From NCBI GenBank assembly GCA_022315425.1, contig JAIUPT010000031.1, positions 186,001 through 250,000 on the forward strand: a DNA stretch of 64,000 nucleotides. The letters are read 5' to 3'. The notes under the pieces were generated by a model. It did not search any database. It had not been told where the DNA came from and worked only from the letters and a program-made list of their open reading frames with translations. The stretch is from Pseudevernia furfuracea. Taxonomy: Eukaryota > Ascomycota > Lecanoromycetes > Lecanorales > Parmeliaceae. Positions 1 through 10,386 of this stretch are shown one piece after another. Position 1 is the stretch's first letter, and the number at the start of each line of letters is the position of its first letter. Both the position numbers and the translations under genes were made by a program.

Positions 1-1647
1 ACTCACCGCTCAACGATCAAGAGGCTCTACCTTGATGAAGGCAATTTTCTCAAGGACGTAATGACTATTATGGAGCGTGATCATGGTCACAAAGCAACGT
101 TCAAGATGTATAAGAGTCGCATCAAGAAGTGGGGCCTTGATAAGAATTGCAAAGCCAAGGAGATGAAAGCAATTGCTCGCAAAAAGGTAGAGCGAGATGC
201 CATAGGTAAAGCCTCGCTGTTTCAAATCAGAGGCCGGCAGGTCGAGATCGAAGAAGTACTCCGACATTTCAAGAGAAAAAGCTACCAGTCTCTTGAGGCA
301 TTGGTAGCCAGAGACAAGTCCCCGGAAGCAAGTACGCCATCGGATATCGATTGTTTGACGCCAGGGGCATGGTTATCCCCCCTAGATAGTAATGACGCCC
401 ACTTGGGAAACTCCGTTTCAGTGACAGTTGCTGAAGTAGAACTCGTCCGCAGTCGGAGCCACTCACCGCAGACACCGAGAAGCCACCGACGCAAGACGGA
501 CCACCGTGCTCCAAGCCCTGACGTTGTACGAAGACGGCTTCTTTCCATGAACCAAAACCTTCATCGCCTCTCTTCTCTCACTCCAGTCTCTCCCTCACTC
601 GAACCACCACGAGGCCTGCTTGTCCCAGAAATGATGTTCTCAGCCATCAAGACCTTTCTTCATAGGTCTTTGAATGAAGGTTTCTGGAGCACCAATGAAA
701 ATGGCGTTCTAGTCTCTCGAAATCCGGTATCTACTTCGAGATCAGGCATGTACGGGTACGCCATCTCTGAGTTTTATGAGCACTGCTGGTCCGCAGCGTG
801 TCTGTTGAAAGAAAGACTGTTTGTTGAAGCACGCCAGCTATTGGTCAAAGCTTGTGAAAAGAGCGTGGACGTAGTTGAAGAAGGACACCCTGATACTATA
901 AACATCATATTTGACGTCTATTTTTGTCTGGAAAACGCAGGCTATGGTGATGCTGCAATCAAAGTTCTTGAACATCTAAGATCAACAGCAAGAATGACAC
1001 CATCCAGTACACCTGCATTTTGTCAATTCATGGAGAATATGCTGCTTCTAGACCAAAATGTTGAGGAGGCTTACTCAATCGCCTGGGAGTGCAATGGGAG
1101 CATCATTGAGCAGCACCTGGATCCGTTTAGTTTGATCTGGCTTGACTCTCGCAGCCGTTGCATCACAAGGAGCTCAAAAAGTAGCCGACAAGTGGCAAGG
1201 TCGCTACGGTCGTTGTCGATTGAATGTGAACAACATTGTGGCAAATCGGATTCAAGATATTGGGTTGTTTTAATGCATCTGGCAGCATGGAGTCTCAACA
1301 TCCGGTATAATTTCAAGGAGGCTGAGGAGGTCGGACTAGACATCGTTCAACTTGCCAAGAATTTCAAGCGCAAGGGTGTCTTCAATCCCTGGACCATGAA
1401 CGCGCTGGGAATTGTCTCCACAGCTCAATACAATCAGGGCAAGTACGATCTGGCGGAAAACAACCTTAGGTATTGCATTGACATGGCTGCTCAAGGTTCG
1501 GGGGAGACAGATGTATGTATCTTAGAATATTCGCTGATGCTGGAACGGTGGCTTCTTGGCTGGGGCCGACAAGAGGAGGCTCTAGCGCTCGCAGCGCAAC
1601 GCACCCAGCTCCTAGGCTCACCGGAAATAGAGGAATTGAAAGAGTGA
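1..1647 (+). CDS. Clr5-domain protein, 5' end outside window
   Basis: The open frame runs from base 1 without a start, so the gene enters from the left; the ATG at 61 is internal. The first ~50 codons match the fungal Clr5 domain: a helical segment ending in the diagnostic pattern FKMYKSRIKKWGLDKN (bases ~103-150). A basic, Ser/Pro-rich linker follows (bases ~280-620), then a helical C-terminal half with TPR-like pairs around bases 760-980 and 1270-1600. Clr5 is named after a fission-yeast silencing factor, but in filamentous fungi it mostly occurs in large families of unknown function; a nuclear DNA- or chromatin-associated role is inference. No intron is needed in the visible part. Stop TGA is at 1645-1647. 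Confidence 0.8.
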   Translation, partial: THRSTIKRLYLDEGNFLKDVMTIMERDHGHKATFKMYKSRIKKWGLDKNCKAKEMKAIARKKVERDAIGKASLFQIRGRQVEIEEVLRHFKRKSYQSLEALVARDKSPEASTPSDIDCLTPGAWLSPLDSNDAHLGNSVSVTVAEVELVRSRSHSPQTPRSHRRKTDHRAPSPDVVRRRLLSMNQNLHRLSSLTPVSPSLEPPRGLLVPEMMFSAIKTFLHRSLNEGFWSTNENGVLVSRNPVSTSRSGMYGYAISEFYEHCWSAACLLKERLFVEARQLLVKACEKSVDVVEEGHPDTINIIFDVYFCLENAGYGDAAIKVLEHLRSTARMTPSSTPAFCQFMENMLLLDQNVEEAYSIAWECNGSIIEQHLDPFSLIWLDSRSRCITRSSKSSRQVARSLRSLSIECEQHCGKSDSRYWVVLMHLAAWSLNIRYNFKEAEEVGLDIVQLAKNFKRKGVFNPWTMNALGIVSTAQYNQGKYDLAENNLRYCIDMAAQGSGETDVCILEYSLMLERWLLGWGRQEEALALAAQRTQLLGSPEIEELKE

Positions 1648-2561
1648 CGAGAGCTTGGCCCAAGTATGCCCGGCGGCCTCAAAACCCTCGTCATGATCCG
1701 TAGAATTCATCGCCTCTTCCGCCAACCGATCACTGAGGGGAGATCCTGACGCGTGCTTTCCTGTTCCCCGACGTTCCTTATTTCCCTCTTTCGATCACCC
1801 ACCGTTACATCTTTCGCTTTAGTATCTCACGCCTCGAAGTATGTACGCACGCACTCATTTGGACTGGAAATGGCGGCAAAGCACGAGACGGCCTGGTACC
1901 GTGCCATGGAGAAGAGAGAAAGGAAGGAGAGACGAGAGAAAGAAAAGGGGGAGGAAGGAAAGGAGGGAGAAAGGGAGGGAAGAAGGAAGGAAGGAAGGAA
2001 GGCTTAGGCTTGAATGTATATGTATATGCATTTATGGCTAAAACACTCTATTTGATGAATCAATGTCCGGAGTTGTCGCACCGTTACACAGGATTGTAAG
2101 CGAAGTAGAGGGACAAGTAACATAAACGCCGCAGCAAGAAGTAAGTAACTAGAGGCGAAGAGACCAAGGCAAAACGAAGAGGAAGATGTTGGATCGATCA
2201 TCTAATTTCCCTAGAGATCTGCCTTCTTCCATCTTGCCTTTGTCCTCTCCCTCCTCTCCCCCCCCAGCCTCCCCAAATATCCACCGTCACCCACCAACGC
2301 TTTTACGACCTCCCTCACGCTATTCCCTGCCCCTCCCCCGGTCATTGTCATTGAGTTGGTCATCTTCGTTATCCACGTAAGTCTCTTTATCGTATCGCGA
2401 ATATTTCTTATTAGTAACTGCTTATAAGCCAGGCTTGATTTCTTCAATATTTAAGTTACCTAACTCGCACGTTACCTCATCGTGCGTCGATTAGAGAACG
2501 ACATTTATGTCATGGAGATGATTCGATATAGGATAGTCATTCTTTCCTCTAAGAAGCCGGG
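1648..2561. repeat. Intergenic spacer with purine-rich microsatellite
   Basis: No convincing gene is seen. Bases ~1909-2005 are almost pure A/G on the plus strand and end in several GGAA units, a low-complexity tract expected to vary by slippage. Bases ~2225-2345 are C/T-rich, which suits a promoter or 5' leader of the gene starting at 2562. Short open frames here have low-complexity translations and are not called. Confidence 0.6.
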
Positions 2562-3059
2562 ATGTCTAGATCGACACAAGCCGTCAATATTACAGTCATC
2601 GAGAGTAATAGCGTCTTGTCCAAACCTGGAACTCTCGGAAAGCTCTTCCACGAAACACTCCCGCCAACAAAGACCCGCTTTGTGAATACTGCGCCAAAGG
2701 ACATCGCTTGGCCGCGCAAAGTGGATCCCATCCTCGACAATCTCACGCTTGACCGGCTTGTACTGGATCTGAGAGATAGCTTCTGCGGAAGTAACTGCAC
2801 CTGCAGAAAGGTAGCAACGGCCATTCCGTACTTCGAGGAAGGTTTCACGTTGCAGGCTCCGAAGGTAGTGCAGATTAAGGGGTGGGATGCAGGTCGTGCT
2901 GATGTTGAAGTTATGGTGCGAGACTGCTCGAGGGTCTGGACGTTGAGGCGAGCAAGATACACTGCGGGCTACGCGGGTTTGGCTTCGGATACGGATTCCG
3001 AGGCAGCAGAGTGGTTACTGGACGTGGCTCGGGGCGAACAACGGAAGAGTAACGAGTGA
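2562..3059 (+). CDS. Hypothetical protein, 165 aa
   Basis: Single open frame with no recognised domain. The translation has mixed composition with many charged residues, a Cys cluster (CGSNCTC, about residues 74-80) and an acidic helical end, which looks more like real coding sequence than the antisense frame at 2549-2962. The ATG at 2562 is the first in frame and lies after a pyrimidine-rich tract. No signal peptide or membrane segment. It could also be one exon of a longer gene, as the start was chosen only on frame. Confidence 0.45.
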   Translation: MSRSTQAVNITVIESNSVLSKPGTLGKLFHETLPPTKTRFVNTAPKDIAWPRKVDPILDNLTLDRLVLDLRDSFCGSNCTCRKVATAIPYFEEGFTLQAPKVVQIKGWDAGRADVEVMVRDCSRVWTLRRARYTAGYAGLASDTDSEAAEWLLDVARGEQRKSNE

Positions 3060-4082
3060 CGGTGAAGAGTTGAAGGATCATAGGATGAAGAAATACTTGT
3101 TGCCTAGCTTGCATGCGGCGGCAAAATCCAATCAACCCAATCTTGTTTCTGTGCTCTAAGCCATTCACCCCGTTTGCCTGCTGTCTGCTAGTCCAATCGA
3201 CACCTGATAATTGGGAGACTTTGTTGAACTTTGGCTGCATGATACTGTCACTGAAATGAACTGATTGGACTAAGAATTCATGCTAATTTCAACATATACA
3301 ATCCTCTTCGGAGCCACGGAAGCGGCTTTAGGTAGGGTAACGACAAGGCAGTCTTCGCGGTCCACCGCCTTTCCTTGAATACCGGTTTAGGTAAACCCGC
3401 CCCGATGCCTAACCGCAGACTTGTCCCGAGGATACTGTAATATGCAATTGTCGATTTCAGAGTGGAGTTTGGCTCGTTTGGATAGGTAGGCGGGTGGCGC
3501 TTGAGTAGGAGGAAGCTAGCCGTCCGCTGCAGTCCCAGCGGCCAATGCGCCCAATGGTCTGAACCATCTGTGCAGAGGCCTGAACCGATCCAAACGAAGC
3601 TATTCACATAAATCGTAGTCCCACCATCCGTCTGAGATGGTCCACGGCGGGAAAAAGTTTCTTTTTCCTAAGGTAGTCAGCCCTAGGTTATTGCTACTCA
3701 AAATACTCATATCATGCTCAGATATTCACCTTAAAATAAACCCATTAGAGACCAGTCTAAAACCATCGGTCCGAGCACCTGGACTAGTCCGCACGATTGG
3801 TAAGATACAACCCCTAATTGCATTCTTCGTTTCCTTAGGATGCCCTGTGCCCCATGCAACCATTTTGAATTTGCTCCGAAGGGCTTGGTTGGCCTGCTAT
3901 GCGCGACGAAAACACTCCCGAGAAGAGCCACATGACAGCGTCATCAACAATGGATGACATCTTTCAGACTAGATAATGTTTTCTCTTCCACTTCCGTGTT
4001 GATTGAGCGTCGTTGTATTAGCCTTCTTTCAATCCCCGTAGCTTCTGAACAGAAGACTACTCCCTTTTGCTGTCCATGGACA
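3060..4082. other. Intergenic, no gene recognised
   Basis: About 1 kb with only short open frames on both strands, none with recognisable family features. The frame at 3637-3957 is interrupted before the next gene and has no supporting motif. Confidence 0.5.
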
Positions 4083-5116
4083 ATGAGTGAAGAGGTCCAA
4101 CCGGGGATCTATGCGCCACCCGTCACCCCTTTAATAGAGAGTCCTTCAGATCGATTAGACAGATACCTGGATTCATACGCAACATCAGTCAGTGAAATCG
4201 AAAAATACAGCACACTAATAGTCGCTAGAGACATTCAACGGGAATGCGAGGAGAAATCACCATCCCAATACAAATTGATGTGCTGGCAGGCAGCCTTGAG
4301 TCTCAATGAGTGTGCAATTAAGGATGCCATCATGTGCATTATTCCGTAAGCACTTGAAGACTCCAGAAGACCGAATCAATAACAGCATCTAGCCTGGCGG
4401 TCGAAGTAGCAACTGGCAAGGGTTTGCCTGCAGAGATATCGGAGCTAATATATGACACGCTTTTTTCTAATAAGGAATGGATATCTCATCAGTTACGAAA
4501 TAACAAACAAGACGAACACCAATATCAATTTCTCAATTCCACAAAGAGAGGACAGGTCTGCATGGAGGACATCCTTGAGAAACAGTCGAGGAAGAAACTT
4601 TGCAGACGAACAGTGAAAGATCCTCTGTGTGGATATCTAAAGAGACCATCGGGAGCACAAGAGCAGATACACAACCAAAACATGCTTGACCGGAATGAGA
4701 TGGCAATGATTAATACTCCCGTCGAAAAGAGCAAATCATGCCCCTACTTGAAGGCTGCCGAAAGCCATCGAAGCCTGCTTGATGCGTCTGGAGTATTCGC
4801 AAGCAAATCAAGTATTCACGCATCAAGTACTGCCGACACATGGAAAGCATCAGGATCCACGGAGGAGATGGAAGGCTGTCTAACCACAGCGCTGTGTTCA
4901 GTGAAAACATCCGAGAGCTTGTACAGCGGATCCGCGCATCCCACTCAATCCTCGCATGGCTACCCTTACTTCACTACAAACAAAGACATCTCGGAAGATG
5001 CCAGGGATTCCATAGATCTTGACCACCGAACTTCAGTGCCCGATAGTGAAGACGAGGGATTTTGGTTCAACACCGAGTCTCCCGACTTGTACTTTAAGAC
5101 CGGTATCGAGATCTAG
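4083..5116 (+). CDS. Hypothetical protein, two exons, 328 aa
   Basis: Exons are 4083-4345 and 4393-5116. The 47-nt intron starts GTAAGC and ends TCTAG, and joins the two long open frames exactly in phase. The start at 4083 is preferred over an in-frame ATG at 3954 because the upstream part is unlike the acidic N-terminus that follows. The N-terminal ~110 residues are predicted helical. The rest is polar and Ser-rich, with repeated short CPYL/YPYF-type patches and an acidic end rich in Asp, Glu and Ser. No membrane segment or catalytic motif. I do not recognise the family. It converges on the minus-strand gene at 5180-5551 with a 63-bp gap. Confidence 0.6.
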
Positions 5117-5179
5117 ATCTAAAAGGAGAGCGAATCAGTATAGCCCCTATTTCTGGAACCTTTCGATACAGACCTGCAA

Positions 5180-5551
5180 TCACCGTCCCCACATTCTCAC
5201 CTGACGCTTCGCCTGTTCGATGGCGAAGTCCAACTCTCTCAAGACGGCCTGGACCTTTGGTATTTCATCCCCGTACTTATCATCTTCTGCTAACTTTGCC
5301 CAGTGAGCATAGTCGTTGTTCCTACAATTGGGATTGTCTTTGAGGTAGCGGAAGATTAAATGGACATCATGTCCTCGGGTGGCCGAGCATTTGTCAGAAT
5401 AGTGAGAGACAATGGCCATCGCGATGTCGTCGAGAGAGTGGGGGGGCTTGTAGACTTGGAACATATTCAGCTGCGTGATGAAGCCCTCTTCATTCTCGAG
5501 CTTGAACTGCTCCAGTGGATTATAGGCAGGGGCGGGTCTATTTCCAGACAT
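5180..5551 (-). CDS. Hypothetical protein, 123 aa
   Basis: Open frame on the minus strand, start ATG at 5549-5551. The protein is helical and rich in Asp, Lys and Tyr, with a Pro-rich start (MSGNRPAPAYNP) and a C-terminal helix (VQAVLRELDFAIEQAKRQ). A GTGAGA donor-like sequence lies at the last codons, so another 3' exon is possible, but I found no acceptor at a reasonable distance. No known domain recognised. Confidence 0.5.
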   Translation of the reverse strand: MSGNRPAPAYNPLEQFKLENEEGFITQLNMFQVYKPPHSLDDIAMAIVSHYSDKCSATRGHDVHLIFRYLKDNPNCRNNDYAHWAKLAEDDKYGDEIPKVQAVLRELDFAIEQAKRQVRMWGR

Positions 5552-7134
5552 GATTGAACAGCTTGGGTCGTCGAAGTGGTAGGGTCTATGGGTGATTCCT
5601 GTGTAACACTGTCACGAATCATCCACAGAAAGAGCGAGGTTTTCAAACGAACTCCCAACGCAGCAGTCGAATGTTTTTGGTCAACGTCGCTTCAACTACA
5701 AACAGTCGTCTTGGGTGGTGGTACTGAGAAGAATGGAGTTCAAGACGAGAGGGTCGTTCTCTCCCAATGTGCCGCCCAATGTGCTGCCTCGGCTGACACC
5801 TTCGCCAATCACAACGCAACGGTGAGGATGCTAGCGCGTTTGGCCCATGGGAAACCGCTAAAAGCCCGCCCACATGATCTTTCACGTTTCATGGGGCAGA
5901 GAAAGTTTTAATTTAGTACCCAATCTACACACTGAATGTCAAGTTGGCAATCAACCCTCGTATCTGCTCATACTCATGTTTAACTGCAGGTTTTCAACTT
6001 TGAGAAACTTTCAAAGCACGCCTATCGACTTTGCTTTCCATACAGTATCGCATGCGAAGTGGCTTGCCAAGCCTACGCAGAAGGTCTTTCTGCATTGATT
6101 CTGCAGGAGTAAAAACCCCATATATGACCGATATGGAGGGAAAAAAAGACTGGCAAACAATTCGGTCTCGTGAATCACATTGAGCCAAAGGCTGGCGATG
6201 GACCCCTTTAGCCAGAACCTCATTTTCATGTAACTTCAATTGTATGAAATCGAGTACAAGCATTCAAAGCAATGCTGTGCCCGACCTTGGCTTCACATAC
6301 TCCTGACGCTGTCTTTGCCTTCAACATGTGACTAGCGGCGGAGGACCGGCATCGAGCCCGCTCTCGACCAAATACCTGGAGGCTGATCGACTCACACCAC
6401 GTTTATACCATGGGGACATAAATCGCTTGCTTCTTCAGATTGATACTGCGGCTATGCTGATCCTTCTTGAGCGCGGTGCGACGCTGACTGGAGCTGAGAT
6501 AGACTCTCCCGCCTCTAACCCGGTACCTCCAGTTGCATCACGAGCAGCGCACTCGGGTCCCATAGCATCTATCCGGTCTTCTCAGGATCTGGAGCATTTA
6601 AAGTTGTTAGCTTGGTCCGTTCGGAGCGAGGTCTGTATAATAATTGTGGATAAGCAAGTCACTGTCCCAATCATGTTTCCAATCCTTTGGCGATGGGCTA
6701 CTTTCGCAGTCGTTTTCACCACGGTACGCTCTGTTACGAAACTCACAAGCGTGCGCTGTTTGAATAGGAATTTTCTTAGCGATTCTATACTAGCGTGGCC
6801 TAATCGCGTTGACAAGAGATACGAGGGTCTCTTTCTCTAGCTTCGTCCGCTTAGTCGACAAGTCTGGGCGACAGTGCACATGCATTTCCCAACGCACCCT
6901 GAAAGCGCGCTCTGAACAGGTTGGAATTTTTTGAGCGATTACGGCCCAGCCTTTTCCCGCGGTGCGAAGAGATACTAGGAGCTGATCTTCCCGTTGACTC
7001 CATCCGTTGCCAGATTTAGTTGCAAGTTGCGATTGAGGGGTTGAGGGACATTGGATAAGAGTTTTGAGATGTCTGTTCCACCGATGTAATAACGAATTCA
7101 GTGTGCGGGAGGGTAGCAGCTTGCTGGTTTCTTC
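5552..7134. other. Intergenic, no gene recognised
   Basis: Roughly 1.6 kb. Several short frames exist (for example 6328-6840 plus, 170 codons), but their translations show no motif, and no splice-linked extension with protein-like composition was found. Confidence 0.45.
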
Positions 7135-7410
7135 CTAGCTCTTATCCGCTATGTAATTGGTAAGGACAAGGTCATCTTCCCAGTCCACCCACAGTTCCTT
7201 ACAGCCTTTGATTGCAGGGAGATGATCCTTCGGTTGAGAACTGGGGTCTTGCCTTTGGGACTTGCGGAGTTTCCGCAGTTGGCGCCGACAGCTGTCCTCG
7301 GATCGACCGGGCAGTTGTTGGCAGATTTCGCTAGGGGTTTTACACAACGAGAGCAGCAGTTCCCTCTCCCATGGTTGCCATCTTTGCGAATCTTTACTGA
7401 GTTGTACTGA
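7135..7410 (-). pseudogene. Myb/SANT-like domain fragment
   Basis: Read on the minus strand, the frame open from 7410 to 7135 gives a Trp-led helix, WQPWERELLLSL, then SEICQQLPGRSEDSCRRQL. This is the layout of a fungal Myb/SANT repeat: Trp, acidic helix, then I..LPGR+...C+.R...L. A second Trp/acidic segment (WVDWEDDLVL) follows and may be the next repeat. There is no start codon in frame and an in-frame TAG lies just upstream (7411-7413). A basic, Pro/Lys-rich stretch in another frame at ~7411-7560 may be the displaced upstream part. I read this as an eroded gene or an exon whose partners I could not place. Confidence 0.4.
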
Positions 7411-8787
7411 CTACACGATGGAAGCACCAGGAAGGAAATGTGGCGATTTCGTGGGTTGCAATAATCAACTTTGGCCCTCTTGAGTGTGAGTACTGGAAGG
7501 CGAGATGGTCTGGCCGGCGGTTTGGGTTTTGGGGTTATCTTGTGCTTTGCTGGACTAGATTTTGATGCCTTTCTTGTCTTCTAACCCTTATGATTGGCCA
7601 TGGCTCCTCTTGGGCTTGATACCTCGAAGATTACAGGTGTGCTCGCGGATGTACATGAATGTTTGTCTATTGCGATCAAAGTTTTCTACTCACAACCTAG
7701 CAACTCATCTGCTGCAAGCCCAGAACCAAGTAGGATAATAGTACAAGAAGTGTGCTTCCTCAACATTTCCAAATGGATAATCGTACCTGCAAACAGTGTC
7801 TCAAGTGTCCAATAACCGTGAATATCCTCTTTCCACGCGTAGATATCAGCACGCGATTTTAGCGTATAACCGTAGTACTCCACACCTCCGACCGTCGTCC
7901 TGATTCACACCCACAAGCCTTCGAAAGACACCCACCAGCAGCAGCAGTCTGTAGGAGCCCAATCTTTGTTTGCAATACCATCTTCTCCATCCGGAGGCAG
8001 CCTTTCATGCAGGATCGTAGGTTGGAAAGAGGACTGCAGCTGGAGCATAGAGGACAAAGATGGAAGAGAAGCAGCAGCTAGGGTAGGACGAACCGCGATG
8101 TAGCCACCGATAAAGCCAGGCATACAAAGAGCTTACGGACGTTGCGAAGTTTTCGAGCTCACTTGAAGGATTGAGTGTAACAACCTTTGAGCCTGTGAGC
8201 AATGGAAGATTTTGAGGTACGACTGTACTGGTAAGTCTGTTTGACTTGAGACGATGTAAAAGTTTTGATACAATAAGCCTGATCGATAAAAAGAGTCTGA
8301 CTTTTTTTTTTGTCGCCAAGGAATGGAATCGGCCACGAGTTCATGTACCTAAACCCTTGATGGCACGAATTGGCTGAAATACTCTCGCTGCCATGGACAA
8401 CAGGCTTGGAGGATGACGTATCATAAACTTCGGCAACCTCAGACCCCATTCTGTAATGCAAGACTGAAAAAAGGTTGCAGCAGCTGGACATCATTCCCTT
8501 CGCCGTATCCCTCATCAGCATCTCCAGACGAAGCTCCAGCGCCTATCCTGCAGAATCTCCCGACGGCACTTACTCCTGAAACACTCAGCCGTCTCTCAGA
8601 CTATGCTCCTCTAGAACTATCCGGTGAGCTTTGATCACGGCCTATTGGAGATCAGTTTCCGGAGTCCTTGCATGGATATCGATGCAGTGTCAGAGTGTAT
8701 CCTTACCAGTCTTGTGATCTCTCAGGTCTTCTTTGTAGATGGCCCAGCATCATCCAAACTGCCCGGTTCCCCCAGGTGTTCGTCTTC
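7411..8787. other. Intergenic with possible exon remnants
   Basis: No complete gene. On the minus strand, bases ~7797-7883 translate to a protein-like stretch (EYYGYTLKSRADIYAWKED, then GYWTLETLFA) followed by a GTACGA donor-like site. It may be an exon of the same broken locus as the Myb-like fragment, but I could not join the two. Frames at 8159-8521 (minus) and 8413-8634 (plus) overlap and neither is convincing. Confidence 0.35.
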
Positions 8788-10386
8788 CTACTCCATCTGG
8801 GCTTGGTGCATCGCAGACTCTTCTTCGACGACTGGTGGTGATAATTCATAACTGTAGTAAGCGTGATTACGCACTCCAGGCCCATTCGCATCGTCCAAAT
8901 TCCTGCTGAGTACCGGATCTGTGTAATGGTATTCTATGCCTTCCGGGACCAACTCTCTCTCTATCGGGTTTCTCGTATATTTGCCCCTGTCATTTTTCCG
9001 CCTGTTGGTTGTCTTTACGGGCCTTCCTGTCTTGGCTTGTTCAATGAGTTCAGCTTTATTACGCGAGGTTGGAAGCTTGTGGGCTCTGTTCCAATCTTGC
9101 AACTCGTCCTTGGTCCAGTCATCGAAGTCGCTACCAGCTGGCTCGGAGGGTGCTGGAGACGCACTTCGGGATCGTCTACCCCGCGGCCTTGGAATTTGGT
9201 TCGTTGGCCGTCCATGAGCTGTCTCAACGGGCTGAAACGCTGGTGGTGGCTGCTGATATCCGAACTGAGGCCCAGTAGAGACTGGTTCTCTATGTTCAAA
9301 GCCAGGAGGCTGAGGCTGATGTTGAACTGGCGGTTGATCAAAGCCTTGCCATTGTGGCTGGCTATCGTATCTGGAGTGCTGCTCTAAGGCATATTCAGGG
9401 CCGAGGCCTGTATGCTGAGGCCAAGAGCCAAAGTCTGATTGCTGATAGGTTGAAGGTTGATCAAAGCCTTGCCATTGTGGCTGGCTATCGTATCTGGAGT
9501 GCTGCTTCAAGGCATATTCAGGGCCGAGGCCTGTATGCTGAGGCCAAGAGCCAAAGTCTGATTGCTGAAAGGTTGAAGGTTGACCAAATCCTTGCCGTCC
9601 GGGATGACTATCATATCTCGATTGCAGATCCAAGGTATATGGGATATTGTAAGTTGTCTGCTGAGACGAAGAATCGAAACTTGGTTGTTGATATTGATTT
9701 GATTGTTGGTCCAAGCCTTGCTGTAGCAGTAGGCTGTCGACTCTTGATTCCTGCTCTTCTCGAGGATAAGGATAGTCGAAAGCTGATGTCTGATGCGCAG
9801 AACCAAAATTTGTTTGTTGCTGTCGAGTGTTTGGTTCATTGAAGCCTTGCGGTTGAAATAGGCTGTCGAATCTCGATTGTTGCTCTTCTCGGGTGTATGA
9901 ATGGTTGAACGCTGTCCATTGGGGCGAAGAGCTAAGGTATGATGAAGGTTGAGGCTGGCTATCGTATCTTGACTGCAGCTCCACGGCATATGGTGAGTCG
10001 TAAGCTGTCTGCTGATACGAAGAGCCAAAATGCGACTGTTCGTGGTTTGATTGAGGCTGAAGCAGGCTTTCATATAGAGACTGATGGTAAGCCATCTCTT
10101 GGTTACTTGGTTCAGTACTCTGCGAGTATGAATTTCCATCAGTGTGACTAGACGGTGCGTATTGATATTGATACTCTTGTTGCTCCTGATTTTGACGCTG
10201 CTGTGAAGCCTGTTGTGGGTATGAGTGATAGTTTTCCATACCACGATGATCACGTCGTGGAGCTAGAGCTAGAGAGGAGCTCTGAGGAGCCATCTCTTCG
10301 TCCTCAGGGCTAGCACTCTGCGAGTCACCATTCGTGGCAATATCGATAATATGTCTGACCCCGTTGGAAGATCTGTTCTGAGCCAT
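8788..10386 (-). CDS. Q-rich repeat protein with SAP-like C-terminal segment
   Basis: Intronless, 532 aa, minus strand, start ATG 10384-10386. Residues ~60-370 are glutamine-, serine- and tyrosine-rich and built from about six degenerate 41-residue units with the core SRYDSQPQWQGFDQP. Two adjacent units are nearly identical at DNA level. Residues ~423-452 (start DDWTKDELQDWNRAHKLPTS) have the two-helix spacing of a SAP motif, a putative DNA/RNA-binding helix pair, preceded by a basic RGRRSRS stretch. The C-terminus is charged. No signal peptide or membrane segment. A nuclear, nucleic-acid-associated, prion-like protein is inferred. A protein with the same architecture is encoded at 14234-15055. 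Antisense frames here are artefacts of the repeat. Confidence 0.65.
   Translation of the reverse strand: MAQNRSSNGVRHIIDIATNGDSQSASPEDEEMAPQSSSLALAPRRDHRGMENYHSYPQQASQQRQNQEQQEYQYQYAPSSHTDGNSYSQSTEPSNQEMAYHQSLYESLLQPQSNHEQSHFGSSYQQTAYDSPYAVELQSRYDSQPQPSSYLSSSPQWTAFNHSYTREEQQSRFDSLFQPQGFNEPNTRQQQTNFGSAHQTSAFDYPYPREEQESRVDSLLLQQGLDQQSNQYQQPSFDSSSQQTTYNIPYTLDLQSRYDSHPGRQGFGQPSTFQQSDFGSWPQHTGLGPEYALKQHSRYDSQPQWQGFDQPSTYQQSDFGSWPQHTGLGPEYALEQHSRYDSQPQWQGFDQPPVQHQPQPPGFEHREPVSTGPQFGYQQPPPAFQPVETAHGRPTNQIPRPRGRRSRSASPAPSEPAGSDFDDWTKDELQDWNRAHKLPTSRNKAELIEQAKTGRPVKTTNRRKNDRGKYTRNPIERELVPEGIEYHYTDPVLSRNLDDANGPGVRNHAYYSYELSPPVVEEESAMHQAQME
9332..9700 (-). repeat. 123-bp in-frame tandem repeat
   Basis: Units start at 9332, 9455 and 9578, period 123 bp or 41 codons. 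The first two are almost identical, the third is clearly diverged, and older copies continue to ~10100. The period is a multiple of three, so expansions keep the reading frame of the Q-rich protein. The near-identity of the first two copies indicates recent duplication or gene conversion. Confidence 0.85.

Noticed and set aside
5180..5206. 27-nt intron at the end of the hypothetical gene 5180-5551
   Set aside because: GTGAGA and TTGCAG are present, but 27 nt is too short for splicing, so the single-exon end was kept.
9354..10253. Plus-strand (9354-9842) and second minus-strand (9507-10253) frames with internal repeats
   Set aside because: Out-of-frame reading of the 123-bp tandem repeat of the Q-rich gene; only the 532-codon frame ends in a recognisable segment.
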